DNA from: UBA9076 sp964418835
GTDB lineage: Bacteria; Bacillota_I; Bacilli_A; Erysipelotrichales; Erysipelotrichaceae
Length of the DNA: 64,000 bases
NCBI GenBank assembly: GCA_964418835.1
Contig: CAYQNJ010000004.1
Span: forward strand, 62,001 to 126,000
Direction of reading: 5' to 3'
Shown here: in pieces, positions 16,478 through 25,149 of the stretch
How positions within the stretch are numbered: position 1 is the first letter of the stretch
How the letters are laid out: every line of letters begins with the position of its first letter
Translations under genes and position numbers: made by a program
The notes under the pieces: model-generated
The model's database searches: none
What the model saw: only the letters and a program-made list of their open reading frames with translations
Told to the model about the DNA's origin: nothing

Positions 16478-19400
16478 ATGAATATAAATAAATTTGCGGC
16501 AATGCAGGTTGGTTTAGCTTCACCTGATCGTATCAAAGAATGGTCTCGTGGTGAGGTTAAAAAACCAGAAACAATCAACTATCGTTCTCAAAAACCTGAA
16601 CGTGATGGATTGTTCTGTGAAAGAATTTTTGGTCCTACAAAGGATTGGGAATGCTATTGTGGTAAGTATAAAAAAGTTAGATATGGTGGAATCATTTGTG
16701 ATAGATGTGGGGTTGAGGTAACAAAATCTAGCGTTCGTCGTGAAAGAATGGGTCATATTGAACTTGCTGCTCCTGTAGCTCACATTTGGTATTTAAGAGG
16801 TATCCCATCAAGAATGAGTTTGTTATTAAACATTACTCCTAAGCAATTAGAGGAAGTTGTGTATTTTGTTTCTTGGGTTGTTACTGATAAGGGTGATACT
16901 AAATTAGAGTACAAACAAATTCTTTCTGAAAGAGAGTATAGAGAAAATACTGCGATTTATGGTCCTGGTAGCTTTAAGGCTCAAACAGGTGCTGAAGCAG
17001 TTAAAACATTATTAGAACAAGTTGATGCTAAGGCTGAACAAGCTGTAATAATTAAGGAACTTGAGGGTGCTACTGGTGATAAACGTAAGAAACTTATTAA
17101 ACGTTTAGAGACAGTTAATTCATTTGTTGATTCTGATAATCAACCTGAATGGATGGTACTTACAGTACTTCCTGTTATTCCACCTGATTTAAGACCTATG
17201 CTACAACTTGATGGTGGTAGATTTGCAACAAGTGATTTAAATGATTTATATAGAAGAGTTATAACTCGTAATAATCGTTTAAAGAAATTGTTAGAACTTG
17301 GTACTCCTGCTATTATCGTTCAAAATGAAAAGCGTATGCTTCAAGAAGCTGTTGATGCTTTAATTGATAATGGTAGAAGAAGTAAGCCTGTTACTGGAGC
17401 TGGTGGTAGAGCGCTTAAGTCTTTATCTCATAATTTAAAGGGTAAACAAGGTCGTTTTAGACAAAACTTACTTGGTAAGCGTGTAGACTTCTCTGGTAGA
17501 AGTGTTATCGCTGTTGGACCAGATTTAAAAATGTATGAATGTGGTATTCCTAGAGAGATGGCTATTCAACTTTACAAACCATTTGTAATAAATGAAATAG
17601 TTACTCAAGGAATTGCGTCTAATCCTAAAACAGCTGAAAAGCTTATTGATAGACAAGATTCTAGAGCTTGGGATTGTGTTGAAAAGGTTATTATGAACCA
17701 CCCAGTATTCTTAAATAGAGCACCTACACTACATAGATTAGGTATTCAAGCGTTTAAACCTAAACTTGTTGAAGGTAGAGCTATAAGATTACATCCGTTA
17801 GTATGTACTGCGTTTAATGCTGACTTTGACGGAGACCAAATGGCGGTCCACTTACCATTAAGTGAAGAAGCAAGAGCTGAAGCAGAAATCTTAATGTTAG
17901 GATCTAATAACATACTAGGACCTAAAGATGGTAAACCTATCGTTACTCCTGGACAAGACATGGTTTTAGGTAATTTCTATTTGAATATGGAAGCTACTGC
18001 AGAAGAATTCTTCCATAAGGCTGATATGATTGAAGCTTTAGGTGATGAAGAGACTGCGAAGATTTGGAGAGGCTTTGGTGAAAGAGAAGGTCATGTATTT
18101 AAGAGTACTAATGAGGTACTTATGGCTTATCAAAATAGACTTGTACATTTACATACAAGAATTGCTATTGCTGCAAAATCTTTAAATAAAACATGTTTTA
18201 CTGAAGAACAAAATAATTCTTATTTATTAACTACTGTTGGTAAGATTATATTCAATGAAATGTTCCCAAGTGACTTCCCTTATTTAAATAGAGTAAGTCC
18301 TGAGACATTGAAGAATACACCTGATAGTGATTTCTTACCTGTAGGAAGTAATATTAAAGAAGAAATCGCAAATAGACCTATAAGTCCTGAATTTAAGAAG
18401 AAGGATTTAGGTGCAGTTATTGCGGAAGTGTTTAAAAGATATAGAACTGAAGGTACTAGTGATATCTTGGATAAAATCAAAGACATGGGATTTGAGTATT
18501 CAACAGTTGCTGGTATGACAGTAGCGTTATCTGATATAAATGTTGCTCCAAATAAACAACAATATGTTGATACTGGTAAAGAGAAATCTTATGAGTTGAG
18601 ATCTTTATTAGATAGAGGTTTATTAACTCCTAGAGAATGGGAAAGACACTTTACTTCGTTGTGGGATGGTGTTAAAAAAGACATTGGTCAAACTTTAATG
18701 AAATCATTACCTCGTATGAACCCTATCAATATGATGGCTGTTTCTGGTGCTAGAGGTAACGAGTCTCACTTTACTCAGTTAGCTGGTATGCGTGGATTAA
18801 TGGCTCGTCCTACTCAATCAAAATCTAAAAAAGGTTATCAACCTTCTGTTATAGAAGTACCTATTTATTCTTGTTTCCGTGAAGGAATGACTGTGTCTGA
18901 GTTCTTTATTTCAACACATGGTGTTCGTAAAGGTCTAACAGATACTGCATTAAAAACAGCTGAATCTGGATATCTAACAAGACGTTTAGTTGACGTTGCA
19001 CAAGATGTAATAGTTAATGAAGAGGATTGTGGAACTGAAAAAGGTTTCTTATTTCAAGATATTGTTGATAATAAAAACAATAGTATTATTGAAAAGTTTG
19101 AAGAGAGAATCATTGGTAGATATGCAATGGATGACATTGTAGATCCTAAGACTGGTGAAGTATTAGTTGCTGAGGGTGAATTTATTGATGAGTATTTAAC
19201 TCAAAAAGTAGTCGATGCTGGTGTTAAAGAAGCTTACATTAGAAATGCATTTAGCTGTAATAGTCAAAATGGTGTTTGTAAGAAGTGCTATGGTAGAAAC
19301 ATGGCTACTGGTAAGATTGTTGAGACTGGTGAGGCTATTGGAATTATGGCTGCTCAATCTATTGGTGAGCCTGGTACTCAGTTAACCATGAGAACATTCC

Positions 19401-20296
19401 ATACTGGTGGTGTTGCTTCTGGTAACGATGGGGATATTACTCAAGGTTTACCTCGTGTTGAAGAACTATTTGAAGCAAGAACTCCAAAACATGTAGCTGT
19501 ATTGGCTAAGATTGATGGAGAAATTACTGAAATTGATGAACTTGAAAACGGTATGGGAATGAGAGTCGTAGTAAGTAATGAAAACGAGTCAATTGAACAT
19601 AAGTGTAACTTAACTCAAACTATCCGTTCTTGGTTAAAGGTTGGATCAGTTGTAAAAGCTGGAGATAAACTTACTGAAGGACAAATCGCACCAAAAGAAT
19701 TACTTGCGGTTGCAGGTATTGTGGAAGTGCAAAAATATATCTTGAAGGAAGTAAAGAAAGTTTATGCGGCTCAAGGTATTGATATTTCTGATAAACATAT
19801 CGAAGTAATGATAAGACAAATGTTAAAGAAGGTTATCGTTACTGATGGTGGAGATACTGGATTAAGTATTGGACAAACATTAAGTATTAATAATATGACA
19901 AACATCAATATTGATATGCTTGATGAAGGTAAACGTCCTGCGAAGTTTGGTCCTACACTGCTTGGTATTTCTAAGGCATCTGTTGAGACAGATTCATTCT
20001 TATCAGCAGCGTCTTTCCAAGAAACTACAAAAGTGTTAACTGAAGCGGCTATTAAAGGTAAAGTGGATAATCTAAGTGGACTTAAGGAAAATGTTATCAT
20101 TGGTAAATTAATTCCTGCAGGAACTGGTGCAAAAGAATTTGAAAGAGAATCTACTACTAGAATCCTTGAAAGAGCTGAAGAGTTAAAAGAGGAAAGAAGA
20201 GTTAGAATGCAAAAAGAAGAGTATACTCTTCCAGAAGAAGTTACTAATATCGATAGTGGTAAAGAAGTAGAAGAAACTACAGTAGTAGAAGAATAG
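16478..20296 (+). CDS. rpoC: RNA polymerase beta-prime subunit
   Basis: At 1,272 residues this is a full-length Firmicutes-type beta-prime. The catalytic magnesium loop NADFDGDQMAVH carries Asp449, Asp451 and Asp453. The N-terminal zinc ribbon has CYCGKYKK and CDRCGVEV; the second zinc site appears as CNSQNGVCKKCYGRN. Bridge-helix and trigger-loop stretches (GEPGTQLTMRTFHTGGVA) are intact. The start follows AAGGAGGGCAACTAA after rpoB. A strong terminator at the end closes the operon; the usual downstream rpsL-rpsG-fusA genes are not here. Confidence 0.98.
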   Translation: MNINKFAAMQVGLASPDRIKEWSRGEVKKPETINYRSQKPERDGLFCERIFGPTKDWECYCGKYKKVRYGGIICDRCGVEVTKSSVRRERMGHIELAAPVAHIWYLRGIPSRMSLLLNITPKQLEEVVYFVSWVVTDKGDTKLEYKQILSEREYRENTAIYGPGSFKAQTGAEAVKTLLEQVDAKAEQAVIIKELEGATGDKRKKLIKRLETVNSFVDSDNQPEWMVLTVLPVIPPDLRPMLQLDGGRFATSDLNDLYRRVITRNNRLKKLLELGTPAIIVQNEKRMLQEAVDALIDNGRRSKPVTGAGGRALKSLSHNLKGKQGRFRQNLLGKRVDFSGRSVIAVGPDLKMYECGIPREMAIQLYKPFVINEIVTQGIASNPKTAEKLIDRQDSRAWDCVEKVIMNHPVFLNRAPTLHRLGIQAFKPKLVEGRAIRLHPLVCTAFNADFDGDQMAVHLPLSEEARAEAEILMLGSNNILGPKDGKPIVTPGQDMVLGNFYLNMEATAEEFFHKADMIEALGDEETAKIWRGFGEREGHVFKSTNEVLMAYQNRLVHLHTRIAIAAKSLNKTCFTEEQNNSYLLTTVGKIIFNEMFPSDFPYLNRVSPETLKNTPDSDFLPVGSNIKEEIANRPISPEFKKKDLGAVIAEVFKRYRTEGTSDILDKIKDMGFEYSTVAGMTVALSDINVAPNKQQYVDTGKEKSYELRSLLDRGLLTPREWERHFTSLWDGVKKDIGQTLMKSLPRMNPINMMAVSGARGNESHFTQLAGMRGLMARPTQSKSKKGYQPSVIEVPIYSCFREGMTVSEFFISTHGVRKGLTDTALKTAESGYLTRRLVDVAQDVIVNEEDCGTEKGFLFQDIVDNKNNSIIEKFEERIIGRYAMDDIVDPKTGEVLVAEGEFIDEYLTQKVVDAGVKEAYIRNAFSCNSQNGVCKKCYGRNMATGKIVETGEAIGIMAAQSIGEPGTQLTMRTFHTGGVASGNDGDITQGLPRVEELFEARTPKHVAVLAKIDGEITEIDELENGMGMRVVVSNENESIEHKCNLTQTIRSWLKVGSVVKAGDKLTEGQIAPKELLAVAGIVEVQKYILKEVKKVYAAQGIDISDKHIEVMIRQMLKKVIVTDGGDTGLSIGQTLSINNMTNINIDMLDEGKRPAKFGPTLLGISKASVETDSFLSAASFQETTKVLTEAAIKGKVDNLSGLKENVIIGKLIPAGTGAKEFERESTTRILERAEELKEERRVRMQKEEYTLPEEVTNIDSGKEVEETTVVEE

Positions 20297-20297
20297 A

Positions 20298-20324
20298 TTA
20301 ACCCTCCAAAATGGAGGGTTTTTA
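20298..20324 (+). terminator. Terminator after rpoC
   Basis: AACCCTCCA (20300-20308) pairs with TGGAGGGTT (20312-20320), loop AAA, then TTT. Confidence 0.88.
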
Positions 20325-20520
20325 ATTATTACATAACTCTCTTTAATATTTTATTATTTTATTTCCTCCTTTCTAAACAAAGAACACCAAACTCAAAATG
20401 AATTTCGTTTTAGTTATAATCATCCTTGGTTCGGAAGTACTGTTCTAATCAAAATTAATTATTATATTTATAAGCAAACAATTTTGTTAAGATATTGACA
20501 ATCTATCATGTTTTAAACAA

Positions 20521-20529
20521 TGTTATAAT
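20521..20529 (+). promoter_or_regulatory. Extended -10 promoter of the hydrolase at 20558
   Basis: TGTTATAAT (20521-20529) is a full extended -10 element 28 bases before the start. A TTGACA lies upstream at 20495-20500 but at 23-base spacing, too far to pair. The rest of the 20325-20520 gap shows no gene. Confidence 0.55.
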
Positions 20530-20557
20530 ATTCTTCATATATATAAGGAGAATTTTT

Positions 20558-21178
20558 ATGTTAGTACTTATTCATGGATTAGGACAAAGTTCAAATGATT
20601 GGAATGAAGTAATAAAAGGGTTGGATAATAAAAATGTTATTTGCCCTAATTTATCAGAATACATAGGCTCAAACAAACTAACTTATGAGTTATTATTAAA
20701 TGAATTAACAAATAGACTAAATGAAATTGAAGAACCCATTGATTTATGTGGTTTATCATTAGGTGGTATTCTTGCATTAAACTATGCAATAAAGAATCCT
20801 TCAAAGATTAAGTCACTAGTACTTATAGGTGCTCAACTCAAAGTTTCAAAAAATCTTCTAAAATTACAAAACTTAATAATAAAGTTTGTACCTTCTTCAT
20901 CTTTTAATAAAGTTGGTTTAAAAAAGAAAAATATTATCACTTTACATGACTCTATGATGGATATTGATATGAGTGATTTATTAAAAGATATCAAAGTAGA
21001 AACACTTGTTGTATGTGGTTCGAAGGACACCCAGTATAAAAAAGCATCTGAAGAACTTGCTATGAATATACCTAATTCCAGGTTATTAATTATAGATAAT
21101 GTAGGACATGAAATTAATACAGAGAATCCCTTAGAATTATCTAAAGTATTAAATGAGTTTTATAATAATCTAAAATAA
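20558..21178 (+). CDS. Alpha/beta hydrolase, 206 aa
   Basis: A compact alpha/beta hydrolase starting directly with the first strand, MLVLIHGLGQSSNDW. The nucleophile Ser67 lies in CGLSLGG, the acid Asp in CGSKDTQY, and the catalytic His in VGHEINTENP. The ATG at 20558 is chosen because AAGGAGAA precedes it by 5-6 bases; an in-frame TTG further upstream has no ribosome site and lies across the promoter. Substrate unknown; family members include esterases and haloperoxidase-like enzymes. It stands alone, downstream of the rpoC terminator. Confidence 0.85.
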   Translation: MLVLIHGLGQSSNDWNEVIKGLDNKNVICPNLSEYIGSNKLTYELLLNELTNRLNEIEEPIDLCGLSLGGILALNYAIKNPSKIKSLVLIGAQLKVSKNLLKLQNLIIKFVPSSSFNKVGLKKKNIITLHDSMMDIDMSDLLKDIKVETLVVCGSKDTQYKKASEELAMNIPNSRLLIIDNVGHEINTENPLELSKVLNEFYNNLK

Positions 21179-21259
21179 ATCTTCACATAGATTTCATTTG
21201 ATTCACATTATTATTCCGTTTTCTTTCAATATTATTTAATTATTAAAGGAGATACACAA

Positions 21260-21925
21260 ATGAATAATAAAATTGGTAGAAATGAATCTGAGCACTTTGT
21301 GGATTATAGTCAATTGGTTGATTTAAAAAATGAACTTTCTAGTTCTTTAGAAAAAGATGTAAACTCTATTAATGGTAATACATATACTATTAGAAGTTTA
21401 ATATTTAATAAAAAAGATACTAATAAAGGTAAGATAAATAGATTAGATGATAATGAAGTGTTTACAATAAAGATTTACAACAATGATTACTCATTAATTA
21501 AAGTAGAAAAGAAATATAAAAAGAATAATTTATTATTTAAAGATTATACTTATATTACTTTAAAAGAATGTAAAAAAATAATGAATAATGATATAAACTT
21601 TTTAAAGAGTTTAGGATCTACTTTGTTATTTGAATTATATACAAAGATATACTTCCAAAAACTATCACCATATAAAGTAATTGAAAGTACTAGAGAGGCG
21701 TATGAAGGAGATAGTTTAAGAGTATCTTTAGACTACAATATTAAAACTAGTTATGATATAAATGATTTCTTAATCGATGATTTTAAAACAGTTAAAACAC
21801 CTCATTATGCATTATTAAAAGTAAAGTACGATGATATTTTACCTTCTATAATCAAACAATATGTAAATATATCAAATAGAAAAGATAAAAACACTATTAA
21901 ATCATTAGTGTTGGGATTTAATTAA
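21260..21925 (+). CDS. VTC-domain protein (polyphosphate polymerase-like), 221 aa
   Basis: The sequence fits the VTC/CYTH-like polyphosphate polymerase domain: YTIRSLIFNKK, the basic strand FTIKIYNND with LIKVEKKYKKNNL, the arginine strand TREAYEGDSLRVSLDYNIKT, and the terminal LLKVKYDDILPSII. In yeast Vtc4 the tunnel basic residues polymerise ATP phosphate into polyphosphate; bacterial copies are largely unstudied. It has no membrane segment and is a little shorter than the usual domain at its N-terminus. Bacterial copies often sit beside CotH or DUF4956 genes; none is here. AAAGGAGA precedes the start. Confidence 0.7.
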   Translation: MNNKIGRNESEHFVDYSQLVDLKNELSSSLEKDVNSINGNTYTIRSLIFNKKDTNKGKINRLDDNEVFTIKIYNNDYSLIKVEKKYKKNNLLFKDYTYITLKECKKIMNNDINFLKSLGSTLLFELYTKIYFQKLSPYKVIESTREAYEGDSLRVSLDYNIKTSYDINDFLIDDFKTVKTPHYALLKVKYDDILPSIIKQYVNISNRKDKNTIKSLVLGFN

Positions 21926-21949
21926 ACTTACTTACATAGTAAGTTTTTT
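21924..21949 (+). terminator. Terminator after the VTC gene
   Basis: AAACTTACT (21924-21932) and AGTAAGTTT (21938-21946) form a perfect stem beginning in the stop codon, with a TACAT loop and T tail. Confidence 0.85.
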
Positions 21950-21989
21950 AATACAGTATTATAATAATTTTAAAAGATTGGAGATTATT

Positions 21990-22850
21990 ATGACTAAAAT
22001 AGGATTTATTGGTATAGGGGTTATGGGAAAAGGTATGGTAATTAACCTTATTAAAAATAACTATAAAGTAAATGTATATAATAGAACACCTGAAAAAGCA
22101 AAACAACTTACAAGTATTGGGGCTATTTTTACAAGTACAATACAAGAATGTGTTAGAGATGTTGATTATATTATTACTATTGTTGGAATGCCAAGTGATG
22201 TTGAAGAAGTTTATAAAGACATATTTAAATATGCAAAAAAAGGAAGTGTTGCAATTGATATGACTACTAGTAGTCCTACTTTAGCTATGGATTTATATAA
22301 TAAAGGATTAGAAAAAGAAATATCGGTACTAGATGCACCAGTATCTGGTGGTGATATAGGTGCACAAAAGGGAACACTATCAATAATGGTAGGAGGAGAT
22401 AAAGAAGTATTTAATAATTCATTACCTGTATTAAATGCTATGGGAAGTAATGTTGTTTATATGGGTAAATCTGGAAGTGGTCAACACACAAAAATGGCAA
22501 ATCAAATTGCGATAGCTGGCACAATAGTCGCAGTAAATGAATCAATTATATATGCACAAAAAATGGGGTTGGATCAAAAAACTTTATTAAGTGCAATATC
22601 TAATGGTGCTGCTGGATCTTGGCAAATGATAAACAACGGTCCGAAAATTATTGATAAAGATGATAAACCAGGTTTCTTTATAAAACACTTCATAAAGGAT
22701 ATGAAGATTGCAAAAAATGAAGCTGATGAAAAAGGATTAGATTTAGAAATACTTAATAAAGTATTAAAACAATATGAAGAGTTAGAAGAAAATGGATACG
22801 GTGAATTAGGAACACAAGCAATATATAAGTATTTTGATATAAACAAGTAG
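21990..22850 (+). CDS. Beta-hydroxyacid dehydrogenase (3-hydroxyisobutyrate dehydrogenase / tartronate semialdehyde reductase family)
   Basis: A 286-residue NAD(P)-dependent dehydrogenase. The Rossmann loop GFIGIGVMGKGM opens the protein; the substrate-binding motif DAPVSGGDIGAQKGTLSIMVGG lies near residue 120; GSGQHTKMANQ carries the catalytic Lys. C-terminal helices include GSWQMINNGPKI. The family oxidises small beta-hydroxyacids such as 3-hydroxyisobutyrate, glycerate or gamma-hydroxybutyrate; specificity cannot be read here. ATG at 21990 is preferred because GGAG lies 6 bases before it; an upstream TTG overlaps that site. Confidence 0.88.
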   Translation: MTKIGFIGIGVMGKGMVINLIKNNYKVNVYNRTPEKAKQLTSIGAIFTSTIQECVRDVDYIITIVGMPSDVEEVYKDIFKYAKKGSVAIDMTTSSPTLAMDLYNKGLEKEISVLDAPVSGGDIGAQKGTLSIMVGGDKEVFNNSLPVLNAMGSNVVYMGKSGSGQHTKMANQIAIAGTIVAVNESIIYAQKMGLDQKTLLSAISNGAAGSWQMINNGPKIIDKDDKPGFFIKHFIKDMKIAKNEADEKGLDLEILNKVLKQYEELEENGYGELGTQAIYKYFDINK

Positions 22851-22890
22851 TTAGCCTTATATAACTTTTAATGAAAATATTAAATAACTA

Positions 22891-22910
22891 GTGTATTATT
22901 TTATTACACA
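22891..22910 (+). promoter_or_regulatory. Imperfect inverted repeat before feoA
   Basis: GTGTA (22891-22895) is mirrored by TACAC (22905-22909) across an AT-rich centre, immediately before the AGGAG of feoA. It might be an operator for a metal repressor, but it does not match a Fur or DtxR box I can recognise. Confidence 0.25.
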
Positions 22911-22919
22911 GGAGAAAAT

Positions 22920-23144
22920 ATGACACTATTTGAATGTAATATAAATCAAGAAGTTAAAGTAATACATGTAAGTGGAGTTAGAAACATAAGAAAAAGACTA
23001 ATTGATATGGGGATAACTACAAATACAATTATTAAAATTATAAGAAAAGCACCTTTTGGTGATCCAATAGAAATAAAGATAAGAGGATATTCTTTGTCTT
23101 TAAGAATGGATGAAGCTAAAAATATTATGGTGGAAGTTATATGA
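22920..23144 (+). CDS. feoA: Ferrous iron transport protein A
   Basis: FeoA is a 74-residue SH3-like cytosolic partner of FeoB. Typical features are the central RNIRKRLIDMGIT, and IEIKIRGYSLSLRMDEAKNI near the end. An AGGAG precedes it. Its TGA stop overlaps the feoB start by 4 bases (ATGA), so the two are translationally coupled. This TGA also shows that TGA is a stop in this organism. Confidence 0.93.
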   Translation: MTLFECNINQEVKVIHVSGVRNIRKRLIDMGITTNTIIKIIRKAPFGDPIEIKIRGYSLSLRMDEAKNIMVEVI

Positions 23145-25132
23145 AACAAACAGTAGCTTTAGTGGGAAATCCAAATTCTGGTAAGACTACTCTTTTTAAT
23201 CTATTAACTGGTTCAAAACAACATGTTGGTAATTGGCCAGGAGTTACTATAGATAAAAAAGAAGGTTATTTTACTGTAGAAGAACATGATATAACACTTG
23301 TAGATTTACCAGGCATATACAGTATGTCACCTTTTAGTTTAGAAGAAATTGTATCTAGAGATTTCATTATGAAGGAACATCCTAATCTAATAATCAATAT
23401 AATTGATGGTACTAATTTAGAAAGAAACTTATATTTAAGCTTACAACTAAAAGAATTAGGTTTACCAATGGTTATAGCTATAAACATGTTAGATGAATTA
23501 GAAAGTAAAAATATTAAAATTGATATTAAAAAGTTATCTAAATTATTAAATACACCAGTTGTTGGAATTAGCGCAAAAAGTGGTGATGGAGTTAAAGACT
23601 TAATTCACAGCTTAATTCATGATACTTATAGCAGTACTTTCATGTATGATGATGTTACTGAAAAACATCTAAAACAGATAACTTCTTTGATAAAAGAAGT
23701 GAACCATGATCCTGTACATGAAAAATTCTATGCTTTTAAATTACTAGAAGATGATGAGATATTAATAAAAGACTTTAAATTTAATCAAGAACAATTTAAA
23801 AGATTATATGACATACAAGAAAGTTTCACACAATCAAAGAATCAAAAAGATATTGATATGGCAGTTGCGGATACTAGATATCTTGTAATAGAAAATATTA
23901 TTAAACAATGTGTAAACAAAGAAAAAAACATAGATGATATTACATATAGAATAGATAAACTATTACTACACAAATACTTAGGTATCCCAATGTTTTTTAT
24001 AATACTATTAATAATGTTTTTAACTACTTTTGGTCCTATAGGAGAATACCTAATGTCTATAGTAGAAAACATTATAGGAAATATTGCACAGTATACAAAT
24101 ATGTTTTTAGTAGACAATAATGCGTCTATTTGGGTTGTTTTATTAGTTGATACTATCATTAATGGGGTTGGGGCAGTACTTAGTTTTATGCCACAAATTA
24201 TGATACTTTTCTTATTCTTATCAATATTAGAAGATAGTGGATATATGTCAAGAGCTGCTTTCTTAATGGACCAGTTATTAAGAAAGATAGGGTTAAATGG
24301 AAAAGCCTTTATTCCGATGCTAATGGGATTAGGGTGTACTGTTCCAGCACTTATGGCTACTAGAGTACTTGAGACAGAAGATGATAAAAAGATGACTATG
24401 GTATTAACTCCATTTATGTCATGTGGCGCAAGACTTCCAATATATTCTTTAATGGCAGGAATCTTCTTCCCAAATTATGCTGGTATTGTAATATTTTCGA
24501 TGTATCTATTAGGATTACTAGTAATTATAATTAGTGGTTTATTCTTAAAGAAATTTGTATTTAAAAACAGTGGTTCTACTTTTATATTAGAACTTCCTCC
24601 ATATAGATTACCTTCATTAAAAAGTACATTAATTCATATGTGGGAAAAAGCTAAAGGATTTATGGTTAAAGCAGGTACTGTTATATTAATTGCGACTGTA
24701 GTACTTTGGGTTTTAACTACCTTTAACTTTAGTTTAAATATGGTTGATAATACTTATGAAAGTATTATTGGTGTTATAGGTAAATCCTTAGAATGGATAT
24801 TCATACCTACGGGCTTTGGAAATTGGGAAGCTGTAATATCATTAATATTTGGTTTTGTGGCTAAAGAAAGTATTGTGTCTAGTATGGCGGTTGTTTATGG
24901 TGCATCAACTGGTAGTGAGTTAAGTCATATACTATTATCAATGTATACTAATGTTCAAGCATATGCGTTTATGGCTTTTGCATTACTGTATAGTCCATGT
25001 GTTGCGGCAGTAAGTACTTTGTATAAAGAAAGTGATAGTATAAAATTTACTATTAAAAGTGTTCTTTTCCAAACAGGTGTTGCTTGGTTAGTCGCAACAA
25101 TAATAAACATTGTTGGTAGTCTAATTATTTAA
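23141..25132 (+). CDS. feoB: Ferrous iron transporter B
   Basis: FeoB is a GTP-dependent Fe2+ importer. The N-terminal G domain has G1 at residues 9-16 (GNPNSGKT), G3 as DLPGIY, and G4 as NMLD; a helical domain follows to about residue 270. Two Gate-domain signatures, LGCTVPALMATRVLE and YSPCVAAVSTLYKE, lie in the multi-span membrane half. Length is 663 residues, typical of Firmicutes forms. It overlaps feoA and lies 17 bases before the histidine-kinase gene, so it may be co-transcribed with the downstream regulatory and ABC genes. Confidence 0.97.
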   Translation: MKQTVALVGNPNSGKTTLFNLLTGSKQHVGNWPGVTIDKKEGYFTVEEHDITLVDLPGIYSMSPFSLEEIVSRDFIMKEHPNLIINIIDGTNLERNLYLSLQLKELGLPMVIAINMLDELESKNIKIDIKKLSKLLNTPVVGISAKSGDGVKDLIHSLIHDTYSSTFMYDDVTEKHLKQITSLIKEVNHDPVHEKFYAFKLLEDDEILIKDFKFNQEQFKRLYDIQESFTQSKNQKDIDMAVADTRYLVIENIIKQCVNKEKNIDDITYRIDKLLLHKYLGIPMFFIILLIMFLTTFGPIGEYLMSIVENIIGNIAQYTNMFLVDNNASIWVVLLVDTIINGVGAVLSFMPQIMILFLFLSILEDSGYMSRAAFLMDQLLRKIGLNGKAFIPMLMGLGCTVPALMATRVLETEDDKKMTMVLTPFMSCGARLPIYSLMAGIFFPNYAGIVIFSMYLLGLLVIIISGLFLKKFVFKNSGSTFILELPPYRLPSLKSTLIHMWEKAKGFMVKAGTVILIATVVLWVLTTFNFSLNMVDNTYESIIGVIGKSLEWIFIPTGFGNWEAVISLIFGFVAKESIVSSMAVVYGASTGSELSHILLSMYTNVQAYAFMAFALLYSPCVAAVSTLYKESDSIKFTIKSVLFQTGVAWLVATIINIVGSLII

Positions 25133-25149
25133 TATGATATTATGAATTC

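Noticed and set aside
20325..20494. Tiny frames on both strands in the longest gap, including one starting at 20399
   Set aside because: They are about 16 codons, lack usable ribosome sites and show nothing recognisable.
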